From: Lamellibrachia columna
Taxonomy: Eukaryota; Annelida; Polychaeta; Sabellida; Siboglinidae
Direction: 5' to 3'
DNA: 64,000 nt
Assembly: GCA_963662155.1 (NCBI GenBank)
Contig: OY759262.1
Location: 13,220,282 to 13,284,281, forward strand
The notes below the pieces were generated by a model that saw nothing but the letters and a program-made list of their open reading frames with translations, ran no database searches and was not told the origin of the DNA. The position numbers and the translations under genes are program-made. Position 1 is the stretch's first letter. Every line of letters begins with the position of its first letter. Positions 12,807-26,600 of the stretch are shown one piece after another.

Positions 12807-13097
12807 GAAATCAGGGAATCGTGTTGAGATCACATATGTCACGTATAACATATATCTGGGACCTACCAATTAAGCAAATATATTTGCGTATTATACGACT
12901 ATTAGCAGTATGGTATAATTGATACAATTAAACAAATGTGTCGTGCATACTGCAAGTCGTCTCGTTTATGTCAAGCCAGCACAGTTCCTATTATCGTCGA
13001 GTATAACATTATATTGAAACAAATGTCATAATTGAAAGGCATTACGGTAATGTTTTCTCCGTTGCTGTGAGACATTACATGACATGATGTGACTGTC

Positions 13098-13790
13098 CTA
13101 GTCCTCGTCTGATTCACAGTTGGGACACATAAACCTGTTGTAGCCTGGTGTGCACTGCTCGTGTAGCCTGGTGTGCACTGCTCGTGTAGCCTGGTGTGCA
13201 CTGCTCGTGTAGCCTGGTGTGCACTGCTCGTGTAGCCCGGTGTGTACTGCTCGTGTAGCCTGGTGTGTACTGCTCGTGTAGCCTGGTGTGCACTGCTCGT
13301 GTAGCCTGGTGTGCACTGCTCGTGTAGCCCGGTGTGCACTGTTCGTGTAGCCTGGTGTGTACTGCTCGTGTAGCCTGGTGTGCACTGCTCGTGTAGCCTG
13401 GTGTGCACTGCTCGTATAGCCCGGTGTGCACTGCTCGTGTAGCCTGGTGTGTACTGCTCGTGTAGCCTGGTGTGCACTGCTCGTGGGCCCATTTCTTGCA
13501 CATTTGACACTGGACCCATTTCCCCCGCGATTTGCTATTTGAAAAAAGGCTCGCCACATACAAGGCCAGGCCACGTTACGTCTTCGTCGTCGCTGCTTTC
13601 GGGTGTAGCTTGTTTCTTTGTCTTGCGTTTCTTTCCCGAAGCAGAGCGGACGGCGGTTGTCTTCTTCTGTCTTTTTTGGACGTCGTCCTTCTCCACCAAA
13701 CTCCGTTTGTCTGGAGACGACGTGAGACACGCCGCAGATTCAGCCTCCGCGTACGAGTTCTGACTACACCCGTCCTTCGGGTAGTTCTTT
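13098..13790 (-). pseudogene. Pogo/Tigger-like (DDE_1) transposase C-terminus relic with zinc finger
   Basis: One minus-strand frame reads ESAACLTSSPDKRSLVEKDD, a basic KKRKTKKQ tract and ESSDDEDV, typical of the linker in pogo-type transposases. After one extra T in a homopolymer (around 13537-13542) the frame shifts to FSNSKSRGKWVQCQMCKKWA and HEQC, half of the C-terminal CxxC zinc finger. Its other half, NRFMCPNCESDED, lies 345 bp further on beyond a 23-bp tandem repeat. The catalytic DDE domain is not visible nearby. This is a dead relic, antisense to the CIMIP1-like genes and lying between genes 1 and 2. Confidence 0.72.
13141..13487. repeat. 23-bp tandem repeat splitting the zinc-finger relic
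   Basis: Fifteen copies of TAGCCTGGTGTGCACTGCTC plus three bases run at exactly 23-bp spacing. Sixty-nine bases (three units) encode 23 residues, so the same peptide appears in all three minus-strand frames. The unit is the DNA for HEQCTPGY of the zinc finger, duplicated in place. Confidence 0.95.
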
Positions 13791-13819
13791 GGTTATTTGT
13801 CTCTCTATACATTTAGACA

Positions 13820-14940
13820 AGTTTTCCCGATGTCTTGAAACACTATCTAAAAGTCCGTTTTGAATCACGTACAGCATATTCTATTTTAGCATTAACACGG
13901 ATTAAAATGAAGCAGAGAATACGTAATCCCAACGATATCTTAAACACAAATCGCTGAAGCATTATACTTTAAAACTCGGTATTCTTATTAACGGCCCTGT
14001 CTCTAAATAACACATAATCATCAAAATTCCTTCTATCAAGTCTTTGTATTTTAATTTAAGACCCATGTGGAAACGGAAGAGTGGAGATAATAGTTTTGTG
14101 GTAGGTCACCACTCAGACAAGTTACTACGTCTGTTCATTTGTTTGTGCAGGTACTCAAATACAAAGCTTAGGGAAATGCAACGAATGAATATAACACATT
14201 CTACTTTGTCTGAGCTATGTCTAATGCAATACAGAACAGTACACCAATAAGGAAATTAAATGACACTGTATGAGGAAGTTGAAATGTATTAGACACTAAA
14301 TATATGTCTTGCTCCCAGACGATAATATGGTTTTTCCATCGTTAAATATCCAAACGAGGTCGATTCGTCTGCTTGTCGTGACTATTATATAGAAATCGGT
14401 CAACTTACGCATCATTATAGCGACAGCTAAGCAAATATGAATGAGGTAAATAAACCCCACGATGATAGCGCACAATCCTGAAGAATGACTAGGGTAAAGG
14501 GCTAAAACGGAACAGCGTGAAAACCGCTCTATACTGGGAACTGTTTTATTGTTCCACGACAGGATCTTACCCCGCCATAATCGCCACCATTACTTAAACG
14601 TTCGATCCTAAAAGGGTAGCTATACGATGTTACAATCCTACGTAAAGGAAAGCAGGAATTACGGTATTATTCAACCTTAGAAATGTTACGCCTAATAACA
14701 CACACATGCGTAAACATTACACGAATTATGATAAAAACATTTCATGAATTCGGTTAAAAATATATCCAACAACAACTATTATACTGTGGCATGAGAAATC
14801 CAAGCGGCGTGTGTCGTGAGTGCGTGTACGTCACCCTGTTTATTAACGTCGACAACGAAACCTACGTACTAGCTCGCGTAGGCCAACGTCACTGATTGAT
14901 ACAACGAAAAAAAGCAAGCCAATCCCTGCGTTTATTCAAT
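13820..14940. other. Intergenic stretch before CIMIP1-like gene 2
   Basis: There is no coding frame of weight, repeat array or recognisable element. The sequence is AT-rich and unique-looking, with a CpG-richer patch at about 14800-14900 just upstream of gene 2 exon 1 that could include its promoter; I see no TATA box at a convincing position. Confidence 0.5.
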
Positions 14941-16044
<1,104 letters not shown>

Positions 16045-16081
16045 TCGCTAAAGGCGATATATTGTAACACAATTACGGTCC

Positions 16082-16087
16082 ATTAAA
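16082..16087 (+). terminator. Candidate polyadenylation signal of CIMIP1-like gene 2
   Basis: ATTAAA lies 38 bp after the gene 2 stop codon, a plausible position for a short 3' UTR. It is a common variant hexamer and is not diagnostic on its own. Confidence 0.4.
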
Positions 16088-16691
16088 TATCACTCACATG
16101 ACGGTGGAGCTTAATTGTTCCTGCCTTACACAGTTCTGCGAATATCACGAACATTGCAGATACGAAACATATCAACGTTGTAAGTATGTGAAGAATGTGA
16201 ATTGTAGGTCTGGTTCTAACATGTTAACAACGTGCGTCTCGTACAGAGTGTGCATTCAGTAAAAAAGCTGCGTAAACGAACCTTCTCGCGGTCGGCCAGT
16301 TCAGTTGTAGACTCAGCAATGCTTTAATGAACCATGCACGATGTTGCGACGTCAGTGGCGTATTGGGGGGGGGGGGTGTCAGTGGCCACCCTTTGGATTA
16401 ATTTGTTTCCGTATTTTCCCGTTGCGCCGCTACAAGGTAGCATGGGTGACTATGCGTGCCCCCCTTGTCCCCCTCTTTGCCACAATTTGCTATAATATAG
16501 ATGACAGGTGGTGGTGGGTTGGCTCCTTTAGCCAGAGTGAGGTGTTGAGCCACCTCTACCTCCCTAGCTCGTTCCAACTGTTCTAGTCCTTATTCTCTTC
16601 TCGACATCCAATTGGCAAAGGAACTAACTTTTAATCGAATTTAGGGTAGAGGCGTCCGATCGCAGGAAAGATCGAGACATCACATCTGGGG

Positions 16692-16920
16692 TACATATAC
16701 ACAGATCCCCAGTTGATGGTGAAGGCGTATCCCCATATGAATTATAGTATGGGTCCCCAGTTGATGGTGAAGGCGTATCCCCATATGAATTATAGTATGG
16801 GTGCTGATTGGATGTTATAGTATGGGTGCTGATTGGATGTTATAGTATGGGTGCTGATTGGATGTTATAGTATGGGTGCTGATTGGATGTTATAGTATGG
16901 GTGCTGATTGGATGTTCGAC
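16692..16920. repeat. Two adjoining minisatellites (about 50-bp x2 and 25-bp x5)
   Basis: A unit with GATCCCCAGTTGATGGTGAA / CCCCATATGAATTATAGTAT occurs twice (16704-16801). It runs into five copies of the 25-bp unit TATGGGTGCTGATTGGATGT plus TATAG. The array abuts the start of a LINE fragment. Confidence 0.9.
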
Positions 16921-16929
16921 TTTGCTTAA

Positions 16930-18245
16930 AACTCGCCAACCTGCAAATGTGGCCAGCATGTCGAGTATAGACCACAAACCCTCAAGCAGTTATGGCAGCA
17001 CGACCAAAACAACGGCCTCAGTCCCCAGCAGTTCTCAAGTCAACAGCCACGGGAGCGGTTGCTCTGAGGAGAGAGCAGAGAGTGGTAAAAATCCATGGGT
17101 TCGGATAAGCTTCATGAAGAGCTTAACAATAGGCACGTACAACACCAGATAACTACTTGGAGATCAACTGGAAAATTCTTGAGAACAGTGACGCAAGGAG
17201 GAGAGGGGAAACCTAGATCAGCTTAAAAGTGGGAACTTACTCTATACCAAAGGAAATGACAATAACAGCCACGGAGGACTAAGATTTCTTGTACATCGAG
17301 ATCTAGCAGCAAACGTCATCAGTTTTAAAAACACTTCTTCAAGAGTTGCGCATATGATTATCAAGCTTTCAAAAAGACAGAGGTTGCGTATTATTCAAGT
17401 CTATGCACCAACATCTAGTCACCCCGAGGAAGAAGTAGACGCTATGTAAGAAGAAATGAACGATATCCTGAACCAAGATAAAACACATCATATCATCATC
17501 ATGGGCGATTTCAATGCCAAAGTTGGACCAAAAGCTCACAATCAAGAACGAACCACGGGAAATATCGGAATAGGTCAACGAAATGAAAGGGGTGACAGGC
17601 TAATAGAGTTCACTGAAAGTAGAAACTTCAAAATCATGAATACTGTCTTCAAAAAGAAACCTACACGGAAATGGACACGGAAAGGTCCAAATGGAGAGAC
17701 CAAGAACGAAATTGACTTTATCCTAGCTAACAACCAAGACATTGTGAAAGACGACTCAGTGCTTTTTCGTTTCAACACTGGAAGTGATCACCGCCTAGTT
17801 AGGGCAAAAATCAAGATCAACATGCGTATAGAAAGGGCGATACTAGTGAGAAAGAAGACCCCACAAGTAAATTTGCAAAATCTTCAGCAAAAAGCAGATG
17901 ATTATCAGATAGAATTACAAAACAAGTGTGAAGCCTTGTATGATAAAGTAGACATAGATTTATGGTGTGAGAAAATCACGGACACCATCACACAAAGTGC
18001 AATGAAGGTAGCAACGAAAGAGACACAGAGCAAAGCAGAAAATCTTCCTGAGGGAACACTCAAACTGTTGAAAAAGAGAAGGGAGTTGAAACATTAAAAA
18101 GGAAATCAAAGGATAGAATACGCAGAAACATGTAAAACCATCAAGAAACGGATGAAAGATGAAATCTGCCAGTACAACATGAAAAAGATTGAACAAACCA
18201 TTCAGAGCCCAGAAACCTCAAACCTCTCGGATGGGACATTGTTGG
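16930..18245 (+). pseudogene. RTE-like LINE endonuclease fragment (3'-truncated)
   Basis: Plus-strand frames, broken by stops around 17150-17455, contain an apurinic-endonuclease-type series: SLTIGTYNTR, GGLRFLVHRDL, RVAHMIIKLSKRQRLRIIQV followed by YAPTSSH, IIIMGDFNAKVG, then RKWTRKGPNGETKNEIDFIL and GSDHRLVRAKI. This is the endonuclease of RTE/BovB-type retrotransposons (often mislabelled craniofacial development protein 2-like). A 213-codon frame survives at 17456-18097. No RT follows; the copy ends near 18245 before a different repeat and microsatellites. Confidence 0.88.
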
Positions 18246-18424
18246 ATTGACTCTAGGATTTGGTCATTGATTTCGGAGAGTCGGTTTAGCAGCGTCGCAT
18301 AGTAGTCCTTCCAACGGCTCAGGATGTCCGGTTTGCTGGTCAACAGAGTATTTCTATCAGCGGTCAGCGTCGGGGTGCTTGTATGTCGGCACGGCCCGTA
18401 AATACTGAAAAGTATTTACGAGTC

Positions 18425-19033
<609 letters not shown>

Positions 19034-19458
19034 CAATTTATCTGTCAATGTTATTCTTAAACATAACTGCTAGCATTCACACAATCATTTGTTCCATACA
19101 TGTGTCGTCCTCTGTGAAAAATTAGTACTTTATAATATCCAACCTACACTGTTCCTTAACTAATGCTGTCACGGAAAATCAAAGGGGAGACAACTGAGAA
19201 AGATATCGTTCAACCCAATCATGCCGATACCCGGACACCTCAGCGTGATGCACGAAATTCCATGCATGCGCAACCCATTGCTCCACACAATGGCACGTTA
19301 TGACGACACGACGTTTGTTTCCGCGGAACAATGATTGCCCGTAGAGACCCGAGCCAACACGTGAGAATCGCGAAGTATCGCACAAGAGCGTTTGTGTCTC
19401 GTAAGGTTTCGCACATATCGTATAACGAACATATTCGCAGTTGACCGACACAGATAAA

Positions 19459-21175
19459 ATGAATGGTTCGTATGATCCAAACAACCCTGATCGTGTTGAT
19501 AGGAGATGGTAAGTAAACTGATAACCGTTATTAATACCAATACAGCCATATAACAAAGTATTTGCATATTATGTTTTATACGCTATTTAAAGTATCATTG
19601 GTACTTCAATTAATTAATGTCAATTAATAAAACGCGTATGGTTTCAGTGTGTCGGTAACGACAGCGCGACATGAGATAGATAACATTATTCTAAGAAACA
19701 GCGGGAACAAAACGCCACCTAACACAGGCTAAGCAAGTCTGCAGTTCTCTGCCGTCTGATCTTTACCGTCTTCTGGCTGCATGCTATGCTAATCTGCGCG
19801 TTTGATGGGTGTATGTTTAGATAAAGATTCTTATTAAAATACGATTCATTGAAGGCAACTTTGTTGTACGCGGGGTGCGAAGCGTTTTATTTTGTCATAA
19901 CATAGCTTCTTGCGATCCGACCGACCATGTCGCGAAAACAGAAATGTGTATGGACTTGGCGCTGGAATTAGTCAGGAGCGAAGCAACATGGTGATCATGC
20001 GAACTACTTTCCTCACGTGAAGCTTACGTTGCTTAACGAACACTTGACTATATAGAGAATGCAATACGTCAGTGAGTCTAGAAGGCAAGTGTTGCGAGTG
20101 CTTGTCGATGTTAAGCACGGCGACGCAGACACATTTAACAATGATTATAGCGAAAAAATCAGCTTTAATATCTGACACTACGTCGCTGACTGAGTCTTGA
20201 TAAAAAAATATCTCACTGTGAGATTTGTGATTGGTAATCTAGCAAAGTGGTTAACCATGACTCTCACAGTGACATATATTATATGTGAGCTGGCCACGAA
20301 GCTGTTGGCTGAACTCTCTGAGCACCAATCGGCTAGTTACAATGGTTTGAGTTGTATTAATCGGCCGAGTAAGACCATGGATGTATTTGCAGGAAATTGC
20401 AAGTGGCGAAAGAGAAGATGATCGCCAGGAAGCGGTGGCCTTACCGGTGGAGCTTCTTGGTTGATGAGAACCGACAGGTACAAAGGTGTCGCACACAACA
20501 CGCACGGGGCCCTACACACACGCTGCTCTGCACGCTTGTAGCCCTACACGCACGGATCCTACACTCATGGGACCATAAACGGACACGCTGTGCAAGCCAC
20601 TGTTGCGGGAAATTAACTTAAGATATCACGTCTAATGCAAGTCCGCGTTATGACAAAGTACACTTATGATATAGCAGACGACATTTATGAGATCACATAC
20701 AATATAAAACCGTTTTGTGTCGAAGTGGGTTACACTAACTGCATTACACCCAATGCGAGAAAAAGCGTCGTCAAGTAAATTAAAGGTACGCGATCGTACA
20801 AAATACAATACAGCGTTGCATGACCGTGAAATATGCATTGTAACGAGTGCAGTGTATTGCACGGAAATATAATCTCGGTTTCAGATGACCAGGCAGGTAG
20901 AAGGATTAGCTCCGTTGAGCCAACACCAACTCGACGAAGCCCGTACTGCTGTTGACTGTTTCCGTCCCGCCAAGAAGCCGCTGCCGTTCCACCTGCCGCA
21001 AGTGACTGTCCTCGCCGCGCCTCCGCCGTTGCCTCCAATGCCCCGGACCATGGCGCACCGGGTCGGCTGGTTGACAAGCAGCCCAAAACATAATCTCGAA
21101 ATCTACGGGTTGGGTGGGAGCTCCAAGGGAAACCTAATTAGACAGTTTGGTTGGACGCTAGACAATTGCTATTAA
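19459..21175 (+). CDS. CIMIP1/LLC1-like ciliary microtubule inner protein, paralogue 3
   Basis: Exons are 19459-19508, 20393-20477 and 20885-21175 (50 + 85 + 291 nt, 141 residues), with phases 2 and 0 as in the neighbours. The first donor is a strong GGTAAGTAAA. The product begins MNGSYDPNNPDRVDRRW, continues KLQVAKEKMIARKRWPYRWS (LLC1 block 1), has a Pro-rich linker (VLAAPPPLPPMP) and ends with HRVGWLTSSPKHNLEIYG and RQFGWTLDNCY (block 2). The short first exon was identified by its ATG, the Trp-splitting phase and the donor. By family knowledge the product would lie in ciliary doublet microtubules. Intron lengths are 884 and 407 bp. Confidence 0.85.
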
Positions 21176-21475
21176 GCGGGCCACATCGAGAACTGCATTA
21201 TATACAGTAGATGTCAAAGACGTACGTTAACGCTTTAGATACAAAACGCCACTCATAACGGCGCTGTAGGTAATGGGAACGATAGCGTAATGGTACACAT
21301 ATGTAAAGTGTACGAGTGTGACAGTGTATATAAATGTTCGTGTCTTCCGTACGATGCAATATTATATGTATGATATGTTTGGTTGTTTTGTATATATACT
21401 ATGCTTATAAATTATTACATAGATGCGTCTTTCTGTTTGTCATCTGACGTTGTCACTTTACTTCACTTGCATGCC

Positions 21476-21477
<2 letters not shown>

Positions 21478-21523
<46 letters not shown>

Positions 21524-21588
21524 CTCCCCCCCTCTCTCTCTCTCTCTCTCTATCCCTCCCCCCCCTCTCTCTCTCTCTATCTATCCCT

Positions 21589-21627
<39 letters not shown>

Positions 21628-21787
21628 CAGAGACAAACAGACAGACAGACAGACATATATACAGACAGACAGACAGACAGACAAACAGAAGAGAGACGGA
21701 GACAGGGACAGAGACTAAGAGACAGAGAGACAGTGAGACAGAGAGACAGAGAGAAGGAAATATACGTGCGTGTGTACGTGAGTGAAT

Positions 21788-21874
<87 letters not shown>

Positions 21875-21880
21875 TGTGTG
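21478..21880. repeat. Microsatellite cluster: (CT)n, (GA)n, (ACAG)n, (GT)n, (GCGT)n
   Basis: (CT)n at 21478-21585 abuts (GA)n at 21590-21616, forming an inverted pair. ACAG/GACA repeats (21635-21760), (TG)n (21790-21820) and (GCGT)n (21820-21876) follow. All ORFs across it are low complexity. Confidence 0.97.
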
Positions 21881-22019
21881 TGTGAGCAGAGTCATGGGAT
21901 TGAAATAACTGTTGTAGGAATAATAATAATATTGCAACTGTATGCCACAAATAGATTGAGTATATTCCAATATGAACGAAGAAATCTGGCCATAGACATA
22001 TGATATGTTATATATCCGC

Positions 22020-23130
22020 GGTGTGGTGGACAACAACGTTGGAAACAGAGAGACATATATCGCCAATAACGAGGGAATTCACGGTGAACGTCGGCCTAAG
22101 ACAGGAGAATGCTCTATGTCCACTGTTGTTCATCGCAGTAGTGGAGGTGATCCGCAGGAAAACGAGTGCGGACCTTCTCCGCAAGTTGCTATACGTAGAT
22201 AACCTGGCGGTAGAAGTGGACATGGAGGCAGACCGTCAAGACCGGTTGGTGGAGTGGAAGGAAATCAAAGCAGACATGGACTGAGAGAGAATCTGGAGAA
22301 GACGTAGGTGCTTTAGGTCGGACAGCAAAACAAAGAAGTAGATTATAAGATTGGAAGGGAAGAAATCAAAACAGCGAAACAGCTTTGTATACTTGGATGG
22401 AGCGGTTTGTGGTAAGGCCGGCACGGAGACGGAAATTCGCAGGAGAATATAAGCTTGGGCGAATGCGTGAAGGAAAGTGGGAGGGTTGATGGGAGATAGA
22501 CATATATTTCGGATGCTCAAATGATAGGTGCTTAGCTCATGCGTAACATCAGCCTACAAATACGGAACAGAGACGATGGAGATGACGATGGCGATGACGA
22601 TGGCGATGACGGATAAAACAACAACAGAAAGTCCAAATTTGAAGAAAAAAATAACTGGGTAAGAAGAATTGCGGAAGTGAACAGAGCTGAGGGAGGGGGT
22701 TGGTGTGAAAGAGAATTGCAGGAGGAGTCTGGTGAGGAGCCAGCTGACGGAAGAAGAAAGAAAAAAAATCGACGACCGATATCGGCGCCAGTTTCACCCT
22801 GGACTTCAACGATATAGAGAAAAGCAACAACAACGACAAAACTGGTTGTGCAGTTTTATCAAGTTTTATCAAGCACAAAAACAAAGAAAAATGTTGGCAC
22901 GCTGGATTGGAAAAGACGATTTTTTGAGGGAGACACAGTAGGGAAAAGACGCAGAGGCAAGCAACGACAACGAATGGAGAAGGACATCACGGATGTCTTC
23001 GGAGCGGCGACAGCGGAGGGTAAAATAGACAGAAAAACATTTATCAATTTGGCGAAACGATTTATGCAACGACGTCGTGGACAGAAACACACAACAATGC
23101 GACTACGTAACGTAAGACGTGGAAACTGCC
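22020..23130 (+). pseudogene. LINE reverse transcriptase fragment with degraded C-terminus
   Basis: A plus-strand frame at 22000-22284 reads FTVNVGLRQENALCPLLFIA and LLRKLLYVDNLAVEVDMEAD, corresponding to the RT LRQGxxLSPLLF and YADD boxes (here altered to YVDN). Downstream frames (22705-23177) contain WIGKDDFLRE, KRRRGKQRQRMEKDITDVFG and DRKTFINLAKR, which match the basic C-terminal tail of RTE/BovB-type LINEs. A (GATGGC)n-like stretch near 22575-22612 separates the two parts. The catalytic Asp pair is damaged and the frames are broken, so this is a dead copy just upstream of CIMIP1-like gene 4. Confidence 0.78.
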
Positions 23131-23223
23131 ACTGTTTCCTACGCCTCGCGCACTGTGCGTCAACGCGCACGCCGTAAGTAAGACCAGACCGGGAAGACAG
23201 CCCGCCGCCGCGGGGATGCCATC

Positions 23224-23444
23224 ATGGCGTGGCTCCATACCAGAATCAAGCCGGACTCTAACCGGTACTACGGTATTCCCGACGATGCATGGTATTGTTC
23301 GTTCTGAGTCATTCTTTGTGAACGGCGCGTGGTGTTTTTTAAACAAAATGCTTATATCGTTGGCAGCATTGTGACGTCATGTCTTTCTGTTCTACATAAT
23401 CACTAGATGGCGCATTGGGATTAAGTCAAATGGCAATTGTTGTA

Positions 23445-23543
<99 letters not shown>

Positions 23544-23572
23544 TACACATATTTGTTTTTGTTTTTATTCTA

Positions 23573-23648
<76 letters not shown>

Positions 23649-26600
23649 TTGCTTTTGTTTTATTCTAAGATCTATTGTTCAATTAGCCCAATTTAATTAA
23701 TGGCGTATTCGGATCCATACTTACGTGCGTGCGTGCATTTATACACAAACATACATGCATCCACACACCCGCACATCCACACACCCACACAATCACACAC
23801 CTACAAGGCTACAACCTCCCCCACACACGCAAACAAACACATACATACACACATGCGCGCGCACGCACGCGCGCACGCACGCACGTACGCACGTACGTAC
23901 GTACGTACGTACGTACGTACGTACGTACGTACGTACAAACATAATTATACATAAGTCCTACATACATGCGCACATACATACACATGGATATGCTGTGTTG
24001 TAGCGCAATTGCGTCTAGCATTACTGCTTGTAAAACATAGCCTATTTCATCCCTTGCCTAAACTCAACTTTAATACGTTGTGATGTACCGTTTACTTCTC
24101 TAATACGTTGTAATGTACCGTTTACTTCTCTAATACGTTGCAAAGTACCGTTTACTTCTCTAATACGTTGTAATGTACCGTTTACTTCTCTAATACGTTG
24201 TAATGTATCGTTTACTTCTATAATACGTTGTAATGTACCGTTTACTTCTCTAATACGTTGTAATGTACCGTTTACTTCTCTAATACGTTGTAATGTACCG
24301 TTTACTTCTCTAATACGTTGTAATGTACCGTTTACTTCTCTAATACGTTGTAATGTATCGTTTACTTCTCTAATACGTTGTAATGTATCGTTTACTTCTC
24401 TAATACGTTGTAATGTATCGTTTACTTCTCTAATACGTTGTAATATACCGTTTACTTCTCTAATACGTGGTAATGTATCGTTTACTTCTCTAATACGTTG
24501 TAATGTACCGTTTACTTCTCTAATACGTTGTAATATATCGTTTACTTCTCTAATACGTTGTAATATACCGTTTACTTCTCTAATACGTTGTAATGTATCG
24601 TTTACTTCTCTAATACGTTGTAATGTATCGTTTACTTCTCTAATACGTTGTAATGTATCGTTTACTTCTCTAATACGTTGTAATGTACCGTTTACTTCTC
24701 TAATACGTTGTAATGTATCGTTTACTTCTCTAATACGTTGTAATGTATCGTTTACTTCTCTAATACGTTGTAATGTACCGTTTACTTCTCTAATACGTTG
24801 TAATGTATCGTTTACTTCTCTAATACGTTGTAATGTACCGTTTACTTCTCTAATACGTTGTAATGTACCGTTTACTTCTCTAATACGTTGTAATGTACCG
24901 TTTACTTCTCTAATACGTTGTAATGTACCGTTTACTTCTCTAAATCGCTGTAATGTACCGTTTACTTCTCGCCTTATCGTAATTATCGATTGTTTTGACA
25001 GCAGGTAATTAACACGCATTTACTTGGCTCAGTTATCTTTGTCGAAAGCTACACTGCCACTGTTTGCCTTTACACGTAGATCTGTAAGCAACAGCTGTAG
25101 AGAATGACTGAGGTGAGCGGTTGCTGGCGGAAATTCCCCCAAACATGTACACACGCAATTCGTATACACATGGGGGCCTACTGATGGAGAGCTAATAAGT
25201 GTTGCATTGCGTATACTGCAGGACGGAACATTTGCGCAAGGAGAACAGATATTACCGAGACGTTTGGAAGAAACAATACGGATATAACGAAGTGAGTATC
25301 TCCTCTTAACGTCGGCAGTAGTACGACACGATACAACCCATAACGTCCTCCTCTCTCAACAGTAGTACGACACGATACAACCCATAACGTCCTCCTCTCT
25401 CAACAGTAGTACGACACGATGCAACCCATCACGTCCTCCTCTCTCAACAGTAGTACGACATGATGCAACCCATAACGTCCTCCTCTCTCAACAGTAGTAC
25501 GACATGATGCAACCCATAACGTCCTCCTCTCTCAACAGTAGTACGACACGATGCAACCCATAACGTCCTCCTCTCTCAACAGTAGTACGACACGATGCAA
25601 CCCATAACGTCCTCCTCTCTCAACAGTAGTACGACACGATGCAACCCATAACGTCCTCCTCTCTCAACAGTAGTACGACATGATGCAACCCATAACGTCC
25701 TCCTCTCTCAACAGTAGTACGACATGATGCAACCCATAACGTCCTCCTCTCTCAACAGTAGTACGACATGATGCAACCCATAACGTCCTCCTCTCTCAAC
25801 AGTAGTACGACACGATGCAACCCATAACGTCCTCCTCTCTCAACAGTAGTACGACACGATGCAACCCATAACGTCCTCCTCTCTCAACAGTAGTACGACA
25901 CGATGCAACCCATAACGTCCTCCTCTCTCAACAGTAGTACGACACGATGCAACCCATAACGTCCTCCTCTCACAACAGTAGTACGACACGATGCAACCCA
26001 TAACGTCCTCCTCTCTCAACAGTAGTACGACACGATGCAACCCATAACGTCCTCCTCTCTCAACAGTAGTACGACACGATGCAACCCATAACGTCCTCCT
26101 CTCTCAACAGTAGTACGACACGATGCAACCCATAACGTCCTCCTCTCTCAACAGTAGTACGACACGATGCAACCCATAACGTCCTCCTCTCTCAACAGTA
26201 GTACGACACGATGCAACCCATAACGTCCTCCTCTCTCAACAGTAGTACGACACGATGCAACCCATAACGTCCTCCTCTCTCAACAGTAGTACGACACGAT
26301 GCAACCCATAACGTCCTCCTCTCTCAACAGTAGTACGACACGATGCAACCCATAACGTCCTCCTCTCTCAACAGTAGTACGACACGATTCAACCCATAAC
26401 GTCCTCCTCTCTCAACAGTAGTACGACACGATACAACCCATAACGTCCTCCTCTCTCAACAGTAGTACGACACGATACAACCCATAACGTCCTCCTCTCT
26501 CAACAGTAGTACGACACGATACAACCCATAACGTCCTCCTCTCTCAACAGTAGTACGACACGATTCAACCCATAACGTCCTCCTCTCTCAACAGTAGTAC

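Noticed and set aside
22549..23346. Several 70-110 codon ORFs on both strands around 22.5-23.3 kb as genes
   Set aside because: The plus-strand ones match the basic tail of a LINE RT, and the minus-strand ones are shadows; the only supported exon here is 23224-23291.
24042..25019. 325-codon minus-strand ORF with [10 protein letters not shown] repeats
   Set aside because: It is the translation of the 30-bp minisatellite, whose period is a multiple of three. It sits in intron 1 of gene 4 and has no start context or domain.
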